Shown: in pieces, positions 19,528-28,764 of the stretch
Numbering within the stretch: position 1 is the stretch's first letter
How the letters are laid out: each line of letters starts with the position of its first letter
Source: Methylotenera sp.
GTDB taxonomy: Bacteria > Pseudomonadota > Gammaproteobacteria > Burkholderiales > Methylophilaceae
Assembly (NCBI GenBank): GCA_030652995.1
Contig: JAUSAG010000006.1
Coordinates: 1 to 44,053 of the forward strand
DNA length: 44,053 nucleotides
Direction: 5' to 3'
Made by a program: the position numbers and the translations under genes
The notes under the pieces: generated by a model
Databases searched by the model: none
What the model was told of the DNA's origin: nothing
Seen by the model: the letters and a program-made list of their open reading frames with translations, nothing else

Positions 19528-20076
19528 ATGGCTAAGCAGCAGCGTCTAGCATGGGCGATTACAGGTTCCGGGCATTATCTACGTGAATCACTCGCTATTC
19601 TTAACTCATTAGAAAATGTTGATGTATTTTTGAGTAGAGCCGCAGCTGAAATTATTCAGCAATACGGTTTTCAGTCGTTATTAAACGCTAAAGGACATCG
19701 TATTTATCAAGATAAAACAGCCAGTAGCGTGCCTGTAGAGATGTTTTATCAAGGTAAGTATCACGCATTGGTAATCGCGCCTGCCACTTCAAATACTATC
19801 GCTAAAATGGCTTACGGATTTTCAGATAGCTTAGTCACTAACTTATTTGCCCAGGCAGGAAAAACGCGTGTACCGTGTATTGTGTTTGCATGTGATACCG
19901 CGCCAGAGTTAGAGTCTGAGGCGCCGCGCGACAATGTGGTTAAGGTGTACCCACGTAAAATAGATTTAGACAATATTGCTAAACTCAAAACATTTGAAGC
20001 CACCACGGTAGTGGAAGATATGCTGAATTTAAGTGAAAGTATCAAAAAGAGCCTCCAAACGGTTTTGCAGTCTTAA
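19528..20076 (+). CDS. Flavoprotein of the DmrB/AfpA type (probable dihydromethanopterin reductase)
   Basis: A 182-residue flavoprotein-fold protein. It starts with WAITGSGHYLRESL, resembling FMN-binding loops of the Dfp/flavoprotein superfamily. It contains VIAPATSNTIAKMAYGFSDSLVTNL, in which APATSNTIAK is the superfamily FMN/PAN-type motif, and CIVFACD. Similar proteins in methylotrophs include DmrB, which reduces dihydromethanopterin to tetrahydromethanopterin, and the archaeal-like AfpA. The neighbours are cofactor-synthesis genes, which supports a reductase role. The DmrB assignment is an inference from fold and context; it could be another flavin oxidoreductase of the same cluster. A 3-nt gap separates it from the next gene. 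Confidence 0.65.
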   Translation: MAKQQRLAWAITGSGHYLRESLAILNSLENVDVFLSRAAAEIIQQYGFQSLLNAKGHRIYQDKTASSVPVEMFYQGKYHALVIAPATSNTIAKMAYGFSDSLVTNLFAQAGKTRVPCIVFACDTAPELESEAPRDNVVKVYPRKIDLDNIAKLKTFEATTVVEDMLNLSESIKKSLQTVLQS

Positions 20077-20079
20077 GTC

Positions 20080-21513
20080 ATGACCAAAAGTACGGCTCAA
20101 AATTTACTTTTTTTAACAGGTAAGCTAGCTGAAAAAAGTCTACACAAAGTCTTAAGCGAAGTGCAAAATAATCCAAAAACCCCCCCATTTAAATACCGTG
20201 TTGAGCAAATAGGCGTATCTGTGGCAGCCTTAATGACGCCAGATTTAATTGCACGCAGACTTAAACAAACCGGTGATGCAGATAAAATAATTGTTCCAGG
20301 CTTGTGCCAAGGTGATTTAACCGCGCTTGAGGCGCAGTATGGCGTGCCGGTAGAGCGTGGACCTACAGATTTAAAGGATTTGCCGCAATACTTCGGTCAT
20401 GCAGGTGTGGCGCCTGATTTAAGCCAGCATCAGGTGAAAATTTTTGCTGAGATTGTAGATGCACCCTATTTAAGCGTTCAAGGCATCGTAAAAAAAGCAC
20501 AGCAATATCAGGCGCAGGGTGCTAACGTTATTGATTTAGGTTGCTTGCCAGCCGTGCCTTTTTCGCATTTGGCAGAGGCCGTTACAGCACTAAAACAGTT
20601 AGGTTTTCAAGTGAGTGTAGATTCACTCAATACTGACGACTTATTGCGCGCAGGGCATGCAGGCGCAGATTATTTATTAAGCTTAACAGAAAACACGTTA
20701 TGGATAGCTGATGAAGTTGCTGCGACGCCAGTGTTAATACCCGCTAAGCCGCATAGCTTGGCATCACTCTACCGTGCGATTGAAATTTGCCTAAAACGTA
20801 ATAAGCCATTTATTGCGGATGCGATTTTAGACCCGATTCATTTTGGGTTGACTAATTCAATTGTGCGTTACCAAAAACTGCGCAAAAAATACCCTGGGAT
20901 TCAAATTATGATGGGGATCGGTAACTTAACCGAGTTAACAGATGCCGATACCACAGGCATCAATGCGCTGTTATTTGGTATGATTAGCGAGCTTGATATT
21001 AACGCGGTATTAGCTACGTCGGTGAGCCCGCATGCTACCAACGCAATTGCTGAGGCTGATATTGCCAGGCGCATCATGTTTGCAGCAAAGCGTGACGATA
21101 GGCTGCCGCGTGGCTACAGTGACAGCTTGCTCGGGCTGCATGATAGACGTCCATTTACTTACGGCGCAGATGAAATCAAAGAAATAGCTACTCAGATAAA
21201 AGACCCGAGTTTTCGTATTCAAGTCAGTGAGCAAGGCTTGCATATCTACAACCGTGATGGCATATATGAGGCAATTGATCCGTTTGTACTATACCCACAC
21301 CTAAAAGTAGATGATGATGCTTCACATGCTTTTTACTTGGGCGTTGAGTTAGCGCGCGCGCAAATTGCATGGCAATTAAATAAGCGTTACGTGCAGGATC
21401 AGGAACTCAATTGGGGGCTTAAGGCCTTGCATGCGGAGAAGCTTGGCAAAACTGCGCATCGTGAAGCTTCGATTAAAGAAAAGCGTAATAAAAAGGCTAC
21501 GAAAGAAAGTTAA
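20080..21513 (+). CDS. Dihydropteroate synthase-like protein (DUF6513) of H4MPT synthesis
   Basis: A 477-residue protein of the type found in methanogens and H4MPT-using methylotrophs. The N-terminal domain (about 1-120) fits DUF6513 (LFLTGKLAEKSLHKVL, VPGLCQGDL). The middle (about 125-390) is a dihydropteroate-synthase-like TIM barrel with YQAQGANVIDLGC, VSVDSLNTDDLLRAGHAGADYLLSL (partly shown), FIADAILDPIHFG and MMGIGNLTELTDAD. The C-terminal part (HAFYLGVELARAQIA, YVQDQELNWG) fits DUF4346. A role in building the pterin-arylamine part of methanopterin is inferred from family and context; the exact reaction is not known to me. Confidence 0.85.
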   Translation: MTKSTAQNLLFLTGKLAEKSLHKVLSEVQNNPKTPPFKYRVEQIGVSVAALMTPDLIARRLKQTGDADKIIVPGLCQGDLTALEAQYGVPVERGPTDLKDLPQYFGHAGVAPDLSQHQVKIFAEIVDAPYLSVQGIVKKAQQYQAQGANVIDLGCLPAVPFSHLAEAVTALKQLGFQVSVDSLNTDDLLRAGHAGADYLLSLTENTLWIADEVAATPVLIPAKPHSLASLYRAIEICLKRNKPFIADAILDPIHFGLTNSIVRYQKLRKKYPGIQIMMGIGNLTELTDADTTGINALLFGMISELDINAVLATSVSPHATNAIAEADIARRIMFAAKRDDRLPRGYSDSLLGLHDRRPFTYGADEIKEIATQIKDPSFRIQVSEQGLHIYNRDGIYEAIDPFVLYPHLKVDDDASHAFYLGVELARAQIAWQLNKRYVQDQELNWGLKALHAEKLGKTAHREASIKEKRNKKATKES

Positions 21514-21516
21514 ATA

Positions 21517-22092
21517 ATGATTTATGAAACTATCGTCAGCAGTATAGATGCACAGGGTAATGCGCATGTCACACCTTTTGGTATTCGTATGCAAGATTGC
21601 TTGGTGGTTATTTCTCCATTTAAGCCCTCACGCACGCTAGACAACATATTGGCAACAAAATATGCAGTGCTCAATATGACGGATGACGTACGTAACTTTG
21701 CTGGCGCGTTGACTGGACGAGAAGTGGGCGTGCTAGTGCCTAGCGAAAAAATAGCCGGCTTTAGATTATCTGACGTGTTGGCGCATAAAGAACTAAAGCT
21801 GGTAAACGTGCAGGATGACGCTGTGCGCCCGCAACTTTTTTTAGAAGTAGTGCATGAGGCGCAACATCAATCTTTTCAGGGGTTTAATCGTGCACAGGCG
21901 GCCGTCATTGAATTGGCGGTGTTGGTAAGCAGATTAAAACGGCTACCGATGGAAAAAATTAACCAAGAGATTACTTATTTAAGCATTGCTATTGAAAAAA
22001 CAGCCGGACCACGTGAGCAGGAAGCTTGGGGCTGGTTAATGGAAGCAGTAACTAACCATCAAGCCGCGATGAACGATGAGAACTTAGCCTAA
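21517..22092 (+). CDS. DUF447 family protein, C1-cofactor cluster
   Basis: A 191-residue protein of the DUF447 family, whose members have a flavin-reductase-like split-barrel fold. Visible blocks are MIYETIVSSIDAQGNAHVTPFG, reported here only in part as HVTPFGIRM, then VISPFKPSRTL and NMTDDVRNFAGALTG. In methylotrophs it is found with H4MPT/methanofuran genes. No reaction can be assigned. It starts 3 nt after the preceding gene and its stop overlaps the next start by 1 nt (TAATG at 22090-22094). Confidence 0.8.
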   Translation: MIYETIVSSIDAQGNAHVTPFGIRMQDCLVVISPFKPSRTLDNILATKYAVLNMTDDVRNFAGALTGREVGVLVPSEKIAGFRLSDVLAHKELKLVNVQDDAVRPQLFLEVVHEAQHQSFQGFNRAQAAVIELAVLVSRLKRLPMEKINQEITYLSIAIEKTAGPREQEAWGWLMEAVTNHQAAMNDENLA

Positions 22093-22778
22093 TGACGCAA
22101 TTACTGATTAGCGTTACCAATGTGGCAGAAGCAGAAATTGCATTGGAGTATGGCGCAGATTTCATTGATTTAAAAGATCCGACTAAAGGCGCATTAGGGG
22201 CATTGCCGTTGGCAATAATTCATGAGGTCGTGGCGTATGTGAATAATCAAAATCATTATGGCAAGCGATTAACCAGCGCAACAATCGGCGATTTACCAAT
22301 GCAAGCTGAGCTGATACTTGAGCATGTTGTTGCTTTAACAAAAACCAAAGTAGATATTATAAAAATAGGTTTTTTTGAGGCGGTTGATTATCAGCCATGT
22401 TTGGATGCGCTGAACATAACCGCACAAAACGGTGTAAAACTAATCGCAGTCTTGTTTGCTGAATATCAGTATCCGGCAAGCTTGATCAGCGCAATTAAAG
22501 CCGCGGGTTTTTACGGTGTGATGTTGGATACCTCGCATAAAAACGGTGCTACTTTTTTAGATTATTTTTCAGAAAAAACCATGCAGCTATTTGCCAAAAA
22601 TGTGCATACGCAGGGTTTGTTATTTGGGTTGGCTGGGTCACTAACACTACAACATGTTGCGATAGTAAAAAAAATAAACCCAAGCTATGTGGGTTTTAGG
22701 GGCGGCGTTTGTGATCAAAATCAAAGAAACTTAAGCTTAAACGCTAAAAAAATAAAGGCAATACGTAAAGCAATGTAA
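22092..22778 (+). CDS. mfnB: (5-formylfuran-3-yl)methyl phosphate synthase MfnB
   Basis: A 228-residue TIM-barrel enzyme (former DUF556) that makes the furan precursor of methanofuran from two glyceraldehyde-3-phosphate molecules. The active-site block DFIDLKDPTKGALGALP has the proposed Schiff-base Lys (Lys28). DIIKIGF (Lys91) and MLDTSHKNGATFLDY (Lys150) carry the other conserved lysines. In methylotrophs the product feeds methylofuran, the cofactor of the formyltransferase/hydrolase complex. Overlap with the upstream gene shows coupling. It is the last gene of the cluster. Confidence 0.93.
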   Translation: MTQLLISVTNVAEAEIALEYGADFIDLKDPTKGALGALPLAIIHEVVAYVNNQNHYGKRLTSATIGDLPMQAELILEHVVALTKTKVDIIKIGFFEAVDYQPCLDALNITAQNGVKLIAVLFAEYQYPASLISAIKAAGFYGVMLDTSHKNGATFLDYFSEKTMQLFAKNVHTQGLLFGLAGSLTLQHVAIVKKINPSYVGFRGGVCDQNQRNLSLNAKKIKAIRKAM

Positions 22779-22779
22779 A

Positions 22780-22801
22780 TTTGTTGTAAAAAACCAACAA
22801 A
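22780..22801. terminator. Weak AT-rich hairpin after mfnB
   Basis: TTTGTTG (22780-22786) and CAACAAA (22795-22801) can pair around an 8-nt A-rich loop, right after the mfnB stop. There is no U-run, so termination is uncertain. Confidence 0.3.
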
Positions 22802-22819
22802 ATCTGTTGAAAACCCGCA

Positions 22820-22849
22820 TTGACATTACATTAAAGGTTGCGCTGATAC
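22820..22849 (+). promoter_or_regulatory. Candidate sigma-70 promoter for the OmpA-family gene
   Basis: A perfect TTGACA -35 at 22820-22825 is followed 18 bp later by TGATAC at 22844-22849, about 55 bp before the ATG. A strong -35 suits a highly expressed porin. Confidence 0.6.
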
Positions 22850-22903
22850 AGTACGGTGCGTATCATTATCCTCAAGTAATTCACCAATCAGGAGTCAAAT
22901 TAA

Positions 22904-23992
22904 ATGAAAAAAAATCTTGTTAGCCTTGCAGTAGCAACTTCACTGGGTTTAGCCGCTTTTTCTGCATCTGCAGAAGACATGTACCGTGGTGCATGGTACG
23001 CAGTGCCAGGTGTAAGCTATATGAATACAGACAGTGACTTAGATGCCGATAATGGCCGTGGTGGATTTTTAAGCATTGGTAAAGAGCTGAGCCCAAGCTG
23101 GGATATTCAAGGTCGTTTGGGTTACAACCGTGCTGACGAAGACACTAATTTTGCAGGCATTGATGGCAAATACAAACAAACCACTTTAGGTTTAGATGCT
23201 TTGTATATGTTTAGCCGTGACAAATTCCGCCCTTTCTTATTAGCGGGTTTGGGTGCCGCGCGTAATAACGTTGATTATGATAATCCTGCTGATGGCAAAA
23301 AAACTTCATGGTTAGCTAACGTGGGTTTGGGCGCACAATATCTGTTTAACGATTCATTCGGCCTGCAAGCAGATTTACGTCACCAATGGAGCCGTGCAAA
23401 ATTAGGCTTTAACAATGATACTCTTGGTGACAACACCACTGAAACAGTGGGTAACACGCTATTCAACTTAGGTGGCGTGTTCCGATTTGGTGCACCGACC
23501 GCAGTGCCAGTAATCGCTGCTGTTGAGCCAGAGCCAGCACCTTACGTTGCCCCTGCGCCTGAGCCAGTTGCAGAGCCTGCGCCTGCTCCGGTATGTGTGC
23601 CAGAGTATGAAACCATTACCATTGAAGCTTCTAAATTGTTTGATTTTGATGAAGCTAAATTAAAAGACACCAGCGTTTTAGATAATGAAGTTGTGCCTAA
23701 AATGAAAGGTAATAGAATTTTCACAAGCGTTAAGGTAACTGGTCACACAGACAAGTTTGGTAGTGAAGCATATAACCAAAAATTGTCAGAAAAGCGTGCT
23801 AACCAAGTGCGTGACTATTTGATTTCTCAAGGCATTGAAGCTGATCGTTTACTTGCGGTTGGTAAAGGTGAGATGATTCCTCTCGTTGATTGCGATGGCG
23901 TAAAAGGCCGTAAAGCATTGATTGAGTGTTTGGCACCTAACCGTCGCGTTGAAATCGAAGCGACTCGCTCAATGGCAAAAGGTTGTCAATAA
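22904..23992 (+). CDS. OmpA-family outer-membrane protein
   Basis: A 362-residue outer-membrane protein. A signal peptide (about 1-23, ending SASAED) precedes an eight-strand OmpA-type beta-barrel (about 24-200, GAWYAVPGVSYMNT through LGGVFRFG). Then comes a Pro/Ala/Glu-rich hinge (about 205-232, EPAPYVAPAPEPVAEPAPAP) and a C-terminal OmpA-like peptidoglycan-binding domain (about 240-350). That domain has the typical VTGHTDKFGSEAYNQKLSEK, RANQVRDYL and NRRVEIE. It anchors the outer membrane to peptidoglycan and may act as a small porin. It has its own promoter and a strong terminator, so it is a single-gene unit. Confidence 0.94.
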   Translation: MKKNLVSLAVATSLGLAAFSASAEDMYRGAWYAVPGVSYMNTDSDLDADNGRGGFLSIGKELSPSWDIQGRLGYNRADEDTNFAGIDGKYKQTTLGLDALYMFSRDKFRPFLLAGLGAARNNVDYDNPADGKKTSWLANVGLGAQYLFNDSFGLQADLRHQWSRAKLGFNNDTLGDNTTETVGNTLFNLGGVFRFGAPTAVPVIAAVEPEPAPYVAPAPEPVAEPAPAPVCVPEYETITIEASKLFDFDEAKLKDTSVLDNEVVPKMKGNRIFTSVKVTGHTDKFGSEAYNQKLSEKRANQVRDYLISQGIEADRLLAVGKGEMIPLVDCDGVKGRKALIECLAPNRRVEIEATRSMAKGCQ

Positions 23993-24005
23993 TCTTTTAG
24001 CTTTT

Positions 24006-24032
24006 AAAAGCCCCGCTCTGCGGGGCTTTTTT
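24006..24032 (+). terminator. Rho-independent terminator of the OmpA-family gene
   Basis: AAAAGCCCCGC pairs with GCGGGGCTTTT across a TCT loop (11-bp stem, 24006-24030), followed by more T residues (TTTTTT A). It lies 14 bp after the ompA-type stop. Confidence 0.93.
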
Positions 24033-24037
24033 ATTGG

Positions 24038-24043
24038 TAAAAT
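24038..24043 (+). promoter_or_regulatory. Candidate extended -10 just before the deaminase start
   Basis: TGGTAAAAT is an extended -10 whose expected transcription start (near 24050) falls within 2-3 nt of the ATG at 24052. No Shine-Dalgarno sequence is visible, so if real the mRNA would be leaderless or nearly so. Confidence 0.35.
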
Positions 24044-24051
24044 AAGACGCT

Positions 24052-25401
24052 ATGACAGATCAAGAACCATTATCAATAACCACTAGCATAGATTTGGTGA
24101 TAGAAGCACGCTGGCTTGTTCCTGTGGACTCTAGTCATTCTTTGCGTGAATTTTATTCTGTTGTGATTCATCATCAAGTGATTGTAGACATTTTGCCGAC
24201 AATCGATGCGCGAGTAAAATATATGCCGAGTGAATTGGTGGTTTTAGGCGAGCACGTCTTAATCCCAGGCTTAATTAATGCGCATACACATATCGCCATG
24301 AGTTTGATGCGCGGAATGGCGGATGATTTACCTTTAATGACATGGCTTAATGACCATATATGGCCAGCAGAGCGTGCGGTCATTTCTGAGCAATTTGTAA
24401 GAGACTCGTCATTGCTCGGTTGTGCTGAAATGTTAAGCGGTGGCATCACTTGTTTTAATGATATGTATTTTTTTCCGCAGGCAACAGCCATGGCAGTAAA
24501 TCAAGCCGGAATGCGCGCTAACTTAGGTTTGGCTGTGCTTGAGTTTGCAACAAGCTATGCCAGTGATGCTGACGATTACTTACGAAAAGGCTTTGAGGCG
24601 CACGATAGCTGGCGTGGCAATGCGCTCATTAGCTCGTCCATTGCACCGCATGCACCCTATACGGTATCAAATCAAACATTTGAAAAAATAATCACTTATG
24701 CCGAGCAGTTGGGCTTGGGTATCCATACGCATTTACATGAAACACGTGATGAAATTAGTCAAAGCGAATCCCAGTACGGGATGCGGCCAATCCAAAGATT
24801 AACGGAGCTCGGTTTGTTAGGTCCAACTTTTGTCGCAGCGCATGGCGTGCATTTATTAGCACATGAAATAGACGTGCTGACTGAGTATGGTTGTCACATT
24901 GCGCATTGCCCCAGCTCTAATTTGAAATTGGCGAGCGGTATTGCACCAATAGCCTTGTTATTGAAAAATGGTGTTAATGTAGGCTTAGGCACGGATGGTG
25001 CAGCCAGTAATAACCGACTCGATATGTTTGCTGAAATGCGCTTAGCAGCATTGCTGGCTAAAGGCGTCAGTGAAGACCCCTCAACGTTACCAGCACATCA
25101 GGCGCTTGAAATGGCGACGATTAACGCGGCTAAAGCGCTAGGCTTGGAGGATATAATAGGTAGCATTGAAGTAGGTAAGCAAGCAGATTTAGCGGCAGTT
25201 AAATTAAGCGATTTCAATACATCTCCCTGCTATGACCCAATTTCACATTTAGTTTATAGCTGTGGGCGTGAGCATGTGACTCACACTTGGGTGGCAGGTG
25301 AATTACGTTACAGTAACGGCGTTTATGCCAATATAGAACCAATCGAGTTAAAGGAAATTGTCCAAACATGGCAACCGAAACTAAGACAATACAAACATTA
25401 A
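24052..25401 (+). CDS. Amidohydrolase of the TRZ/ATZ family, probable MTA/SAH deaminase
   Basis: A 449-residue metal-dependent hydrolase. Metal ligands are seen in [15 protein letters not shown] (HxH), [23 protein letters not shown] and [14 protein letters not shown]. These match the 5'-methylthioadenosine/S-adenosylhomocysteine deaminase group (MtaD). The order deaminase-ubiG-phosphatase is conserved in many Proteobacteria, where the deaminase recycles MTA. Substrate is inferred. Its last 34 bp overlap the start of ubiG. No ribosome-binding site is visible ahead of the ATG. Confidence 0.88.
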   Translation: MTDQEPLSITTSIDLVIEARWLVPVDSSHSLREFYSVVIHHQVIVDILPTIDARVKYMPSELVVLGEHVLIPGLINAHTHIAMSLMRGMADDLPLMTWLNDHIWPAERAVISEQFVRDSSLLGCAEMLSGGITCFNDMYFFPQATAMAVNQAGMRANLGLAVLEFATSYASDADDYLRKGFEAHDSWRGNALISSSIAPHAPYTVSNQTFEKIITYAEQLGLGIHTHLHETRDEISQSESQYGMRPIQRLTELGLLGPTFVAAHGVHLLAHEIDVLTEYGCHIAHCPSSNLKLASGIAPIALLLKNGVNVGLGTDGAASNNRLDMFAEMRLAALLAKGVSEDPSTLPAHQALEMATINAAKALGLEDIIGSIEVGKQADLAAVKLSDFNTSPCYDPISHLVYSCGREHVTHTWVAGELRYSNGVYANIEPIELKEIVQTWQPKLRQYKH

Positions 25402-26090
25402 ACGCCGACACGTTAGAGTTGCAGAAATTTGCTGAACTCGCACATAAATGGTGGGATAAAAATAGCGAATTTAAGCCTTTGCATGAAATTAACCCGCTAA
25501 GGCTCGATTACATCGACAGCCTAGTTAGCCTAAAAGGCAAGCGAGTGCTTGATGTTGGCTGTGGTGGTGGCATTTTGTCAGAGGCGATGTATTTTAAGGG
25601 CGCTGATGTCGTAGGCATTGATCTAGGCGAAAAAGCGCTCAATGTGGCTAAATTGCATCAATTAGAAAGTGGCGCACAAGTCGCTTATCAGCTACTACCT
25701 GTGGAACAGCTTGCAACCGAGCAACCTGCCAGCTTCGATGTGGTGACGTGTATGGAAATGTTGGAACACGTACCTGATCCTGCGTCAATTGTTGCTGCTT
25801 GCGCTAAACTAGTTAAACCAGGTGGCTCAGTATTTTTTTCTACCATTAACCGTAATCCTAAAGCTTATTTTTTTGCAGTCATCGGTGCCGAGTACTTATT
25901 GAATTTATTGCCAAAAGGTACGCATGACTATGCAAAGTTTATTAAACCGTCTGAGTTGTCTGGCTGGGCAAGGCATGCTGATTTAGACACATCAGGGTTG
26001 CGTGGTATGAGTTATAACCCACTTACACAGAATTATTGGTTGAGTGATGATGTTTCTGTGAACTACCTTATGCATACCCAGCTCAGCTAA
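25368..26090 (+). CDS. ubiG: Ubiquinone O-methyltransferase UbiG
   Basis: A 240-residue SAM-dependent methyltransferase acting in both O-methylations of ubiquinone synthesis. The family N-terminus is [26 protein letters not shown] (given in part); SAM motif I is [15 protein letters not shown]; the later blocks [10 protein letters not shown] and [13 protein letters not shown] fit UbiG. The gene begins inside the 3' end of the deaminase gene (34-bp overlap), which implies coupling; both produce or consume by-products of SAM use. Confidence 0.97.
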   Translation: MATETKTIQTLNADTLELQKFAELAHKWWDKNSEFKPLHEINPLRLDYIDSLVSLKGKRVLDVGCGGGILSEAMYFKGADVVGIDLGEKALNVAKLHQLESGAQVAYQLLPVEQLATEQPASFDVVTCMEMLEHVPDPASIVAACAKLVKPGGSVFFSTINRNPKAYFFAVIGAEYLLNLLPKGTHDYAKFIKPSELSGWARHADLDTSGLRGMSYNPLTQNYWLSDDVSVNYLMHTQLS

Positions 26091-26105
26091 CTTCTGGTTG
26101 ATAAA

Positions 26106-26744
26106 ATGATTCTATTTGATTTAGACGGTACCTTGGTCGATACCGCACACGATTTAGCCTATGCCTTGAATTTACAGCGTGAGCGGCATGGTTTAGATGC
26201 ATTGCCTTTTGATATCATTCGCCCTTACGCCTCTCACGGTTCCAAAGGCTTGCTTGCAATCGGTTTTGATTTAAGTCCTGAACATGCATCTTTTTCTGCG
26301 ATGCGTGAAGAATATCTCGCACTATATGATGAGGTGCTTACCCGTCAGCCCATATTATTTGATGGTATAGCCGAGTTGTTAGCGCAGTTGGATGAGAGGC
26401 AGGTGCGTTGGGGCGTAGTCACTAACAAGCCACGGCGCTTTACGCAGCCGTTAATACAGAATATTGGCTTAATAACACGTGCTGCTTGTGTGGTCAGTGG
26501 TGACGATGCAACGCGCCCTAAACCATACCCAGATACTTTGTTACTTGCCTGCGCGCAAACTGAGGTTAATCCTGAAATGTGTTGGTATGTTGGCGATGCT
26601 GAGCGTGATATTCAGGCGGGTATTGCTGCAGGCATGCAGACAGCTGTAGCTTTATATGGTTATCTGGATGTAACAGACCGGCCGGCGGAGTGGGGTGCTG
26701 ACGCTTTTGTCAATGTACCACTTGATATATTAAAGCTAATTTAA
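26106..26744 (+). CDS. HAD phosphatase, Gph/MupP type
   Basis: A 212-residue HAD-superfamily phosphatase. Motif I is FDLDGTLVDT, motif II is in WGVVTNKP, and motif III/IV are KPYPDTLL and YVGDAERDIQAG. It is usually annotated phosphoglycolate phosphatase (Gph). In Pseudomonas the gene after ubiG is MupP, an N-acetylmuramate-6-phosphate phosphatase of peptidoglycan recycling. The position right after ubiG favours MupP, but the sequence alone does not decide the substrate. Confidence 0.88.
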   Translation: MILFDLDGTLVDTAHDLAYALNLQRERHGLDALPFDIIRPYASHGSKGLLAIGFDLSPEHASFSAMREEYLALYDEVLTRQPILFDGIAELLAQLDERQVRWGVVTNKPRRFTQPLIQNIGLITRAACVVSGDDATRPKPYPDTLLLACAQTEVNPEMCWYVGDAERDIQAGIAAGMQTAVALYGYLDVTDRPAEWGADAFVNVPLDILKLI

Positions 26745-26766
26745 GGTTTTTTGATAAGGTCTCAAC

Positions 26767-28128
26767 GTGATTGATCTTGCGCAAAAAAACAATGAAAATG
26801 TAGTCGCGCCTACGCTACGTGAAGCCGTAGGCTATTGGTTCAAACTCGGTTTACTCAGTTTTGGCGGCCCAGCAGGGCAAATCGCGATGATGCATCATGA
26901 TTTAGTTGAGAAAAAACGCTGGATTTCTGACAAGCGATTTTTACATGCGTTAAATTACTGCATGATTTTACCGGGGCCGGAAGCACAGCAATTAGCCACC
27001 TACATTGGTTGGTTAATGCACCGCACTTGTGGTGGCGTGATTGCAGGAGGCTTGTTTGTGTTGCCGTCACTACTTATTTTAATCGCGTTAAGTTGGGGGT
27101 ATATGCGCTTTGGTGATATACCTCAAGTAGCTGCCATGCTTTATGGCATCAAGCCTGCAGTGGTGGCCATTGTATTATTCGCCGCTTATCGCATCGGATT
27201 GCGTGTGCTTAAAAACAAGATACTTTGGGGTATTGCGCTATTTGCTTTTGTGGCGATTAGCCTATTAGATTTTCCTTTCCCCTTGATTATTTTAGCCGCG
27301 GGTTTAGTAGGCACTGTCGCACACTATTATTTCCCCCGACAATTTAATATAGTTAAACCACATCAAAGCAGTGTTAGCCAGCATGGCAAGGCGGTGATTG
27401 ATGACGATACGCCGTCACCACCACATGCAAAATTTAGCATGAGAAAAATGTTGAAATGGTTAGGGGGCGGTATCGCCATTTGGTGCATGGCGATGGCACT
27501 ATTAACTTTGGTTTACGGTTGGCAAGCGGTGTTGACACAAATGGCCTGGTTTTTTACTAAAGCAGCCTTGCTCACCTTCGGTGGGGCATACGCGGTGCTA
27601 CCTTATGTGTATCAAGGCGCTGTTGAGCATTATCACTGGCTTACTCCACATCAAATGATTGATGGTTTAGCACTGGGTGAAACCACACCAGGCCCATTGA
27701 TTATGGTGGTGGCGTTTGTTGGTTTTGTCGGCGGATGGTCACAGGCGGTATTAGGCAGTGATAGCTTGTTTTTGTCAGGGGCTGTTGCGGCAATGCTGGT
27801 GACGTTTTTTACTTTTTTACCTTCGTTTTTATTTATTTTTATCGGTGCGCCATTGGTAGAAGCCACACAAAATAATCTTAAATTGTCTGCGCCTTTAACC
27901 GCGATTACCGCAACAGTGGTGGGGGTCATTGTGAGTTTGGCGCTATTTTTTGCGCAACATGTATTTCTACCAACGGCTACGCTTCATGGTATAGATTACT
28001 ATGCTGTTTTATTAGCTGTATTAGCGTTATGGCTGTTAGTAAAATGGAATCTAAGCGTGATTAAGCTGGTGCTGGCTTGTGCAGCTTTAGGATTACTACA
28101 TTTTTATTGGTTGCCCGTAGTAAGTTAA
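26767..28128 (+). CDS. chrA: Chromate transporter, two-domain CHR family
   Basis: A 453-residue membrane protein of the CHR family (ChrA) that exports chromate. Two homologous halves are visible: LGLLSFGGPAGQIAMMHHD with MILPGPEAQQLATYIGWL in the first, and ALLTFGGAYAVLPYVYQ with LALGETTPGPLIMVVAFVG in the second. About 10-12 hydrophobic segments are present. The start is GTG at 26767, preceded by ataaggt. It lies 22 nt after the phosphatase gene and converges with recR. Confidence 0.93.
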   Translation: MIDLAQKNNENVVAPTLREAVGYWFKLGLLSFGGPAGQIAMMHHDLVEKKRWISDKRFLHALNYCMILPGPEAQQLATYIGWLMHRTCGGVIAGGLFVLPSLLILIALSWGYMRFGDIPQVAAMLYGIKPAVVAIVLFAAYRIGLRVLKNKILWGIALFAFVAISLLDFPFPLIILAAGLVGTVAHYYFPRQFNIVKPHQSSVSQHGKAVIDDDTPSPPHAKFSMRKMLKWLGGGIAIWCMAMALLTLVYGWQAVLTQMAWFFTKAALLTFGGAYAVLPYVYQGAVEHYHWLTPHQMIDGLALGETTPGPLIMVVAFVGFVGGWSQAVLGSDSLFLSGAVAAMLVTFFTFLPSFLFIFIGAPLVEATQNNLKLSAPLTAITATVVGVIVSLALFFAQHVFLPTATLHGIDYYAVLLAVLALWLLVKWNLSVIKLVLACAALGLLHFYWLPVVS

Positions 28129-28146
28129 CAAAGCAAAAGCACAAAT

Positions 28147-28743
28147 CTAAATGCTTCTGCGTTCTAGCATGGCTTGCGCCAATGTGCCGCTATCTACATA
28201 TTCAATTTCACCGCCCATTGGCATACCGCGCGCAATGCGGCTAGTTTTAATGCCACGCGCACGTAGCAGTTCGCTGATGTAATGCGCTGTTGCATCGCCT
28301 TCAACCGTGTAATTGGTGGCAAGTATCACTTCCTGCACTATGCCATCTTGCGCACGTTTAATGAGTCTATCCAAGTGAATTTCCTTTGGACCGATACCAT
28401 CTAAAGGCGATAGCCTGCCCATGAGTACAAAATACATGCCAGTATAGGCGCGCGTATTTTCCAGCATCATAAGGTCGGTAGGCATTTCTACTACACACAA
28501 CACACTGTTATCTCGAAGCGCGGATTCACATAAAGGGCAAACGGGTTGCTCGCTAAAAGTGTTGCAAAGTTTGCAGTGGCCGACTACTTGCAAGGCGTTA
28601 TCCAGCGCCAAAGCCAAACTATTGGCACCTTTTCTATCACGCTGCAACAAGTAATAAGCCATGCGTTGGGCAGATTTTGGTCCCACGCCAGGTAAACAGC
28701 GTAAACCATCAATGAGCTGTTCAAGGGCTGGCGGGTTTTTCAT
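28147..28743 (-). CDS. recR: Recombination mediator RecR
   Basis: A 198-residue RecR, which works with RecO/RecF to load RecA on gapped DNA. It shows the helix-hairpin-helix [20 protein letters not shown], the four-Cys zinc finger [16 protein letters not shown], and a Toprim domain ([14 protein letters not shown]). The Walker-like end is [18 protein letters not shown]. It forms the conserved block dnaX-ebfC-recR; 21 bp separate it from ebfC. Confidence 0.98.
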   Translation of the reverse strand: MKNPPALEQLIDGLRCLPGVGPKSAQRMAYYLLQRDRKGANSLALALDNALQVVGHCKLCNTFSEQPVCPLCESALRDNSVLCVVEMPTDLMMLENTRAYTGMYFVLMGRLSPLDGIGPKEIHLDRLIKRAQDGIVQEVILATNYTVEGDATAHYISELLRARGIKTSRIARGMPMGGEIEYVDSGTLAQAMLERRSI

Positions 28744-28764
28744 CGTAAATAAAGTACGGTTGAA

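Noticed and set aside
22779-22903. Riboswitch or structured leader before the OmpA-family gene.
   Set aside because: The gap is explained by a weak hairpin, a TTGACA promoter and a ribosome-binding site; no recognisable aptamer pattern.
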